From Burkholderiales bacterium (GTDB taxonomy: Bacteria; Pseudomonadota; Gammaproteobacteria; Burkholderiales; Burkholderiaceae_E), in NCBI GenBank assembly GCA_027489195.1, contig JAIYAG010000034.1, positions 1 through 9,852 of the forward strand: DNA of 9,852 nucleotides, given 5' to 3'. Of this stretch, positions 6,309 to 9,852 are shown in pieces. Below the pieces are notes generated by a model, which saw nothing but the letters and a program-made list of their open reading frames with translations, was not told where the DNA came from and did no database searches. A program made the position numbers and the translations under genes. The stretch's first letter is position 1. The number at the start of each line of letters is the position of its first letter.

Positions 6309-7709
6309 TCAGCGGTGCGCGTCGCCGCTCACCAGTCGGTCGAGCACATCGTCCTCGCCCATCTGCCCGCCCTTGAGCATCAGCTCGAGGCCGTCGACCG
6401 CCGGGTCGTCGGCATGGGCGCGGACCACCGGCGAGCTCGCGCCGACACGGCCGACCCAGCCGAGCGCCCAGGGCGCGAGCGCCTGCACCGCGCGGCTCGA
6501 GGTGTCGCCGCCGACCACGCCCACGCGTGCGCAGCGCGCCTGACCGAGTACGGCCGCCAGCAGCGCGCCGCAGGCGGGCGCGAGCGCGGGGTCCGCGCCG
6601 CGCGGCGCGGGACCGGCGATCGAGGTGCCGGCGAGCACGTGCGCGCCCTGCGCCAGGCGCGCGCCGATCGCACGGGCGGTGGCTTCGAGGTAGCCTGCGT
6701 CGCCCGCGGCGAGCCGCGCGGCGTCGAGCGCCACGCGCTCGTAGGCGCGCGCCTGCGCGACCTGCCGGGCCGACAGCGGCGACAGGCTGCCCGCCAGCAC
6801 GAAGACCGGTCCGCGCGCGGGCGCGACCGCGGCCCGCGCCACCGAGGGCTCGACCGTCGCGGCCAGCTCGCCGCTCGCGCGCCAGCGGGCGAGCATCGCC
6901 TGCGCGACGCTGCTCGCGCCGACCGCGAGCACCGTGCGGCCGTGTGCATGGCGCGCGATCGCGGCGCCGGTCGCGGCGAGGTGGGCGGCGCTCAGCGTGT
7001 CGAAGAGCACGGGGCGCGGCGTGGCGAGCGCACGGTCGCCGGTGCGGGTGTCGACCGCGGCGCTTTCGGACCGGTCCTCGGACACCGACGGATCCGTCGG
7101 TTCGAGCGCCCCTGCCAGCACCGCGTCGATCGCCCGCGCCCCGCCCGCGAACGCTGCGAGGTCCACGCGCGCCACCGGCGCGCAGCCCTGCGCGGCGAGG
7201 TGCACCGCGAGCCGCGCCTCGCCCATCGGCGTGACCGGATGGCGGCTCATCGTCGGATGCCGGTCGATCCGGTAGACCGGCCCGCCCGCGCCGGCCTGCG
7301 CGAACAGCTGGCCGTGCGCGCACCAGCGCCCGAGGCTGGGCTGCCCGCCCACCAGCGGCACCCAGGGCGCGTAGGCGGGCCGCCACAGCGTGCGCACCGC
7401 CTCGCCGATGTTGCCGGTGCCGGGCGCGCTGTCCCAGGTCGAGCAGACCTTGTAGTGGACGACCGGCACGCCGCTGCCGGCGAGCCAGTCGGCGATCGGC
7501 GCGAGCACCTCGCGCATCGCGGCGGGCGCCATCGAGCGCACGGCGGTGGCCACGCCCACCGCCTCGAGCGGCCCGACCGCGGCGAGCCGCGCGGCGGTGG
7601 GCACGTCGAGGAACAGCAGCGCGCGCGCGCCGCCCGTGGCGAGCGTGGCGAGGGTGTCGGAGGCGCCGGTGAAGTCGTCGCCGACCCAGGCGAGCAGCGG
7701 GCCGCTCAT
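6309..7709 (-). CDS. DUF1537 / four-carbon acid sugar kinase family protein
   Basis: This 466-residue two-domain kinase belongs to the family shown to phosphorylate acid sugars with ATP (OtnK, DtnK, DenK, OiaK). The N-terminal substrate domain opens with WVGDDFTGASD (8-18) and continues with YKVCSTWDSAP (86-96), GNIG (99-102), GGQPSLGR (121-128) and HPTMSRHPVTPMGEARL (151-167). The C-terminal nucleotide domain has LAGSLSPLSARQ (305-316), GGDTSSRAVQAL (400-411) and LKGGQMGEDDVL (445-456). All expected motifs are present, so it should be active. A hydrophilic acidic insert lies between the domains at about 203-231; its DNA contains an 18-bp perfect palindrome. The start is 7 nt past the RLP stop and sits in an 11-bp tandem duplication. 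Immediate linkage to the RLP suggests that the kinase makes the phosphorylated substrate of the RLP. Substrate identity is not determinable. Confidence 0.92.
   Translation of the reverse strand: MSGPLLAWVGDDFTGASDTLATLATGGARALLFLDVPTAARLAAVGPLEAVGVATAVRSMAPAAMREVLAPIADWLAGSGVPVVHYKVCSTWDSAPGTGNIGEAVRTLWRPAYAPWVPLVGGQPSLGRWCAHGQLFAQAGAGGPVYRIDRHPTMSRHPVTPMGEARLAVHLAAQGCAPVARVDLAAFAGGARAIDAVLAGALEPTDPSVSEDRSESAAVDTRTGDRALATPRPVLFDTLSAAHLAATGAAIARHAHGRTVLAVGASSVAQAMLARWRASGELAATVEPSVARAAVAPARGPVFVLAGSLSPLSARQVAQARAYERVALDAARLAAGDAGYLEATARAIGARLAQGAHVLAGTSIAGPAPRGADPALAPACGALLAAVLGQARCARVGVVGGDTSSRAVQALAPWALGWVGRVGASSPVVRAHADDPAVDGLELMLKGGQMGEDDVLDRLVSGDAHR
7084..7101. repeat. 18-bp perfect palindrome inside the kinase gene
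   Basis: ACCGACGGATCCGTCGGT is its own reverse complement, with no mismatches and no spacer. It encodes part of the acidic interdomain insert (residues about 203-208, EPTDPS). Confidence 0.85.
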
Positions 7710-7720
7710 GGGCCGCTCAT
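7699..7720 (-). repeat. 11-bp tandem duplication at the RLP/kinase junction
   Basis: The plus-strand unit GGGCCGCTCAT occurs twice, head to tail (7699-7709 and 7710-7720). On the coding strand each copy reads ATGAGCGGCCC. The upstream copy's ATG overlaps the RLP stop (ATGA) but is out of frame with the kinase and ends after 4 codons. The downstream copy's ATG (7709) is the kinase start. Confidence 0.9.
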
Positions 7721-8985
7721 GCCCCGAAGAACGCGATCGCCTCGCGCAGCTCGGGCGCCTCGCGCGCCGCGTCGGCCAGCGTGCGGCCGGCCTGCACCGC
7801 GGCCCAGGCCTGGCGCACGCTGGTCACGCCCGCGGCCGGGCCGCCCGGATGCGCGAGGATGCCGCCGCCGCACATGAACAGCAGGTCGCCGTCGGGCACC
7901 ACCTCGAGCGTCGCGGGCAACGTGCCGGCCCACTGGCCCGAGGAGAACGCGGGCATCACGCGGTCGGCGGTGTCGGCCGGATCGGCGAGCGGGGCGAGGC
8001 AGTCGCGCGCAGCCTGCGCGACGTCGGCGTCGGCCTGCGCGAACTTGCCGCCCAGCCCGTGCACGTGCAGGTGGTCGACGCCTGCCAGCCGCCACATCGC
8101 CTGGTAGGGCTGGAAGCCCATGCCGAGCGCCGGATGCCGCTCGAACATGCCGAAGCCGTTGCGGTGGCCGTGGATCGCGAGCCGCGTGTGCCGACGCAGC
8201 GACTGGATGGCCGAGAAGCCGCACCAGTTCAGGCTCGCCATCACGCAGCTGCCGCCCTCGCGCTCGACGAGCTCGGCGTGGCGCAGCATCGCGTCGTGTT
8301 CGTCGCTGATGTTGAACGCGACCATCACGTGCTTGCCGGACTCGTGCTGCCAGCGCCGCACGCGCTCCATCACCGCCGGCACGCGCTCGGCCAGCGGCGC
8401 GTGCTCCGAGTCGGCGTTGACCTCGTCGTCCTTGATGAAGTCGATGCCCGCGCGGCACAGCGCCTCGACCAGGTCCGCGGTCTCGGTCGCCGACAGCCCG
8501 ACGTTCGGCTTGATGATGGTGCCGGCGAGCGGCCCGCGCGCCACGCCCGTGGCCGCGCGGGTCCCGGCCACGCCCTGCGCTGGCCGCTCGAAGCGGGCGC
8601 GGAACGCGGCCGGCAGCACGAGCCGCTCGAGCCGCACGCCGGTGGTCTCGCCGAGGTCGAACAGGTTGCCCGCGACCGTGGCCGCGAGCGTCGGCAGGTT
8701 GCGCCCGAGGTTGGCCGGCGGGAACGCGACGGTGATGCGCGCGCGGTGCCAGGGACCGCTCACGCCGCGGCGCGCGAGCCAGGCGTTGGGCAGGCTCGGC
8801 GCCGGCGCATCGGCCAGCGGCTCGATCTGCTCGACGGTGGCCCGGCTGCGGGCGCGCAGGTCGTCGGTCTCGCCGGCCACCCGCACGAAGGTGCCGCTGC
8901 TCTGCTCGCCGGCGAGCACGTCGGCGACGCGAGCTGGGTCGAGCGGCGTCTCGATCAGGTAGGTGGCGAGGATGCGGTCGGTCAT
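7717..8985 (-). CDS. RuBisCO-like protein (form IV RLP), possibly 3-oxo-isoapionate-4-phosphate-type decarboxylase or hydrolase
   Basis: This 422-residue protein aligns by eye along the whole RuBisCO large subunit. Equivalents, with spinach numbering in brackets, are E27 (E60), T32 (T65), F33 (W66), N107 (N123), K159 in TIIKPNVGL (K175), N161 (K177), and K185, D187 and E188 in FIKDDE (K201 carbamate, D203, E204). They continue with H274 and R275 in HGHRNG (H294, R295), H307 (H327), K314 of loop 6 in GLGGKF (K334), S348 and G350 (S379, G381) and the phosphate loop CGGGILAHP (372-380). The carbamylated-lysine metal site is intact, but K177 is Asn and W66 is Phe, so ribulose-bisphosphate carboxylation is unlikely. 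RLPs paired with DUF1537 kinases include OiaX (decarboxylase) and OiaT (transcarboxylase/hydrolase) of D-apionate pathways. ATG 8985 has GAAGAG (8994-8999) 8 nt upstream. The VOC gene ends 44 bp upstream and the kinase starts 7 bp downstream. Confidence 0.9.
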   Translation of the reverse strand: MTDRILATYLIETPLDPARVADVLAGEQSSGTFVRVAGETDDLRARSRATVEQIEPLADAPAPSLPNAWLARRGVSGPWHRARITVAFPPANLGRNLPTLAATVAGNLFDLGETTGVRLERLVLPAAFRARFERPAQGVAGTRAATGVARGPLAGTIIKPNVGLSATETADLVEALCRAGIDFIKDDEVNADSEHAPLAERVPAVMERVRRWQHESGKHVMVAFNISDEHDAMLRHAELVEREGGSCVMASLNWCGFSAIQSLRRHTRLAIHGHRNGFGMFERHPALGMGFQPYQAMWRLAGVDHLHVHGLGGKFAQADADVAQAARDCLAPLADPADTADRVMPAFSSGQWAGTLPATLEVVPDGDLLFMCGGGILAHPGGPAAGVTSVRQAWAAVQAGRTLADAAREAPELREAIAFFGA

Positions 8986-9029
8986 CGGCAAGGCTCTTCG
9001 GCGCGTCGTCGGGGACCGTGAGGATAGCG

Positions 9030-9569
9030 TCAGAGCGTCGTCAGGTCCGGGAAGGGACGTACCGGGTCGCGGCCATCCCAGCCCCTGGAGGCCTCGCGGA
9101 TCAGGTCGAACATCCGCCCCTTCGGCCCCTGCACTTCGGACAATTCGATCACCGAGCCCGGGTGCAGCTCGCCGTCGAAGTAGACGAAGCGGCCGCGTTC
9201 GCCGACCTCGCCCGCCATCTTGACCCGGAACCCCTGCGCGATGAGCCGCGCGAGGTCCGCGTCGAACGACTGCGTCCAGTAGGCGACGTGCTGCAGGCCG
9301 GTGCGGCCGGCGCGCAGGAAGTCGCGGTACATCGAGGGCACGTCGTTGCGGGTCTGGATCAGCTCGACCTGCACGAAACCGCTGTTGGCCAGCGCCACCG
9401 AGTTGTGCGGCACATGTGCGACGCCGTCGTAGGTGTAGTTCACGATCGGCACCCGCGGGTTGTAGAACCACGGGCCCACGCCGAGCACGCGGCTCCAGTG
9501 GTCCATCGCGGCCTCGATGTCCTCGACCACGTAGCCGAGCTGGCGGATCTCGCCCAGAAACCTGCTCAT
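9030..9569 (-). CDS. VOC/glyoxalase-fold metalloprotein
   Basis: This 179-residue cytosolic protein has two beta-alpha-beta-beta-beta units. The first begins IRQLGYVVEDIEAAMDHW, typical of the Glyoxalase_4/methylmalonyl-CoA-epimerase-like branch. By position in the fold the four metal ligands are Q10, E69 (FVQVELIQ), H94 (GLQHVAYW) and E142 (SVIELSE). This Gln/Glu/His/Glu set is the same as in human glyoxalase I, whereas epimerases normally have His first. A polar C-terminal tail (about 148-179) extends past the fold. ATG 9569 is 16 nt after the TRAP permease stop, with only a weak GGGACGAG upstream. An isomerase, epimerase or lyase step on a keto/aldo acid in this pathway is plausible; the exact reaction is unknown. 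Confidence 0.85.
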   Translation of the reverse strand: MSRFLGEIRQLGYVVEDIEAAMDHWSRVLGVGPWFYNPRVPIVNYTYDGVAHVPHNSVALANSGFVQVELIQTRNDVPSMYRDFLRAGRTGLQHVAYWTQSFDADLARLIAQGFRVKMAGEVGERGRFVYFDGELHPGSVIELSEVQGPKGRMFDLIREASRGWDGRDPVRPFPDLTTL

Positions 9570-9585
9570 CGTCTCGTCCCAGAGT

Positions 9586-9852
9586 TCACTTCATCAACAG
9601 GCCCGGCAGCCAGGTCGAGGCCACGGGCACGTACGTCACGGCGAGCAGCGACAGCACCAGCGTGCCGATCCAGGGCAGCGCCCCAGCGACCACCCGCTCG
9701 AGCGGCATCTTCGCGACGTGCGCCACCATGTACAGGCTCATCCCGACCGGCGGGGTCAGCAGCCCTACCATCAGGTTCAGCACCACCACGATGCCCAGGT
9801 GCACCGGGTCCACGCCCGCGGCCACCAGCGCCGGCGTGATCACCGGCGCGAC
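9586..9852 (-). CDS. TRAP transporter large permease subunit DctM family, C-terminal 88 residues (5' end beyond window)
   Basis: The minus-strand frame is open at the window edge and ends at TGA 9586-9588. It reads VAPVITPALVAAGVDPVHLG..., then NLMVGLLTPPVGMSLYMVAHVAKMPLERVV, then a final membrane helix and ...LPGLLMK. GLLTPPVG in particular is the hallmark of the last conserved block of TRAP DctM-type permeases. These work with a small permease DctQ and a periplasmic binding protein DctP to take up carboxylates or sugar acids using an ion gradient. It is the most upstream visible gene of the operon, 16 bp before the VOC gene, and supports an acid as the operon's substrate. The small permease and binding protein, if present, lie outside the window. 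Confidence 0.92.
   Translation of the reverse strand, partial: VAPVITPALVAAGVDPVHLGIVVVLNLMVGLLTPPVGMSLYMVAHVAKMPLERVVAGALPWIGTLVLSLLAVTYVPVASTWLPGLLMK

Noticed and set aside
4393..7386. A 997-codon open minus-strand frame that would fuse the ammonia-lyase with the hydratase and kinase regions
   Set aside because: Beyond 5403 it reads the kinase and hydratase genes out of frame as Arg/Ala/Gly-rich sequence. The family motifs lie in the other frames, so it is a GC-driven shadow, not a fusion.
7717..8985. Authentic CO2-fixing RuBisCO large subunit
   Set aside because: The K177 equivalent is Asn, the W66 equivalent is Phe, and the neighbours are catabolic. No small subunit, phosphoribulokinase or RbcX gene is visible.
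1..9852. CRISPR arrays, tRNA or rRNA genes, insertion sequences, attachment sites
   Set aside because: On reading both strands I saw no regularly spaced repeats, cloverleaf-like sequence, transposase or integrase motifs, or terminal inverted repeats.

Overview
The window is uniformly very GC-rich, uses GTG starts freely and carries short coupled intergenic gaps. Its gene content (TRAP transporter, VOC protein, RuBisCO-like protein, DUF1537 kinase, FAH-family hydratase, EamA exporter, SDR) resembles a versatile soil or water proteobacterium. Burkholderiales is my best guess, inferred from gene style only. No rRNA, tRNA, CRISPR array, insertion sequence, integrase or phage gene is visible.

Left part (1-2705). 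A truncated gene of unknown function and a pyridoxamine-phosphate-oxidase-like flavin split-barrel protein lie on the minus strand. A divergent two-gene plus-strand unit follows, with an SDR oxidoreductase overlapping a ten-helix EamA/DMT transporter. The 59-bp divergent spacer holds a 7-bp-arm inverted repeat directly in front of the SDR ribosome binding site.

Middle part (2707-4392). A 395-residue orphan protein of unrecognised family is convergent with the transporter, with a single base between the two stop codons. A 58-residue two-helix membrane protein lies upstream of it. A 242-bp non-coding stretch then separates these from the main operon.

Right part (4393-9852, all minus strand) is the centre of interest. 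In transcription order it holds the C-terminus of a TRAP transporter large permease (DctM), a VOC/glyoxalase-fold protein, a form IV RuBisCO-like protein (RLP), a DUF1537 acid-sugar kinase, a 2-keto-4-pentenoate-hydratase/FAH-family enzyme and a fold-type II PLP ammonia-lyase of the threonine/serine dehydratase type. Gaps are 16, 44, 7, 84 and 2 bp, so this is very probably one operon. The likely logic is TRAP-mediated uptake of an organic or sugar acid, phosphorylation by the kinase, and decarboxylation, isomerisation or C-C cleavage of the phosphorylated beta-keto acid by the RLP. The hydratase, lyase and VOC protein would process side or downstream products. RLP plus DUF1537 kinase recalls the published D-apionate/3-oxo-isoapionate pathways (OiaK with OiaX or OiaT). 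The added hydratase, ammonia-lyase and VOC protein do not fit those schemes as I know them, so the substrate is open. The operon's 5' end, any regulator and any dehydrogenase lie beyond position 9852.
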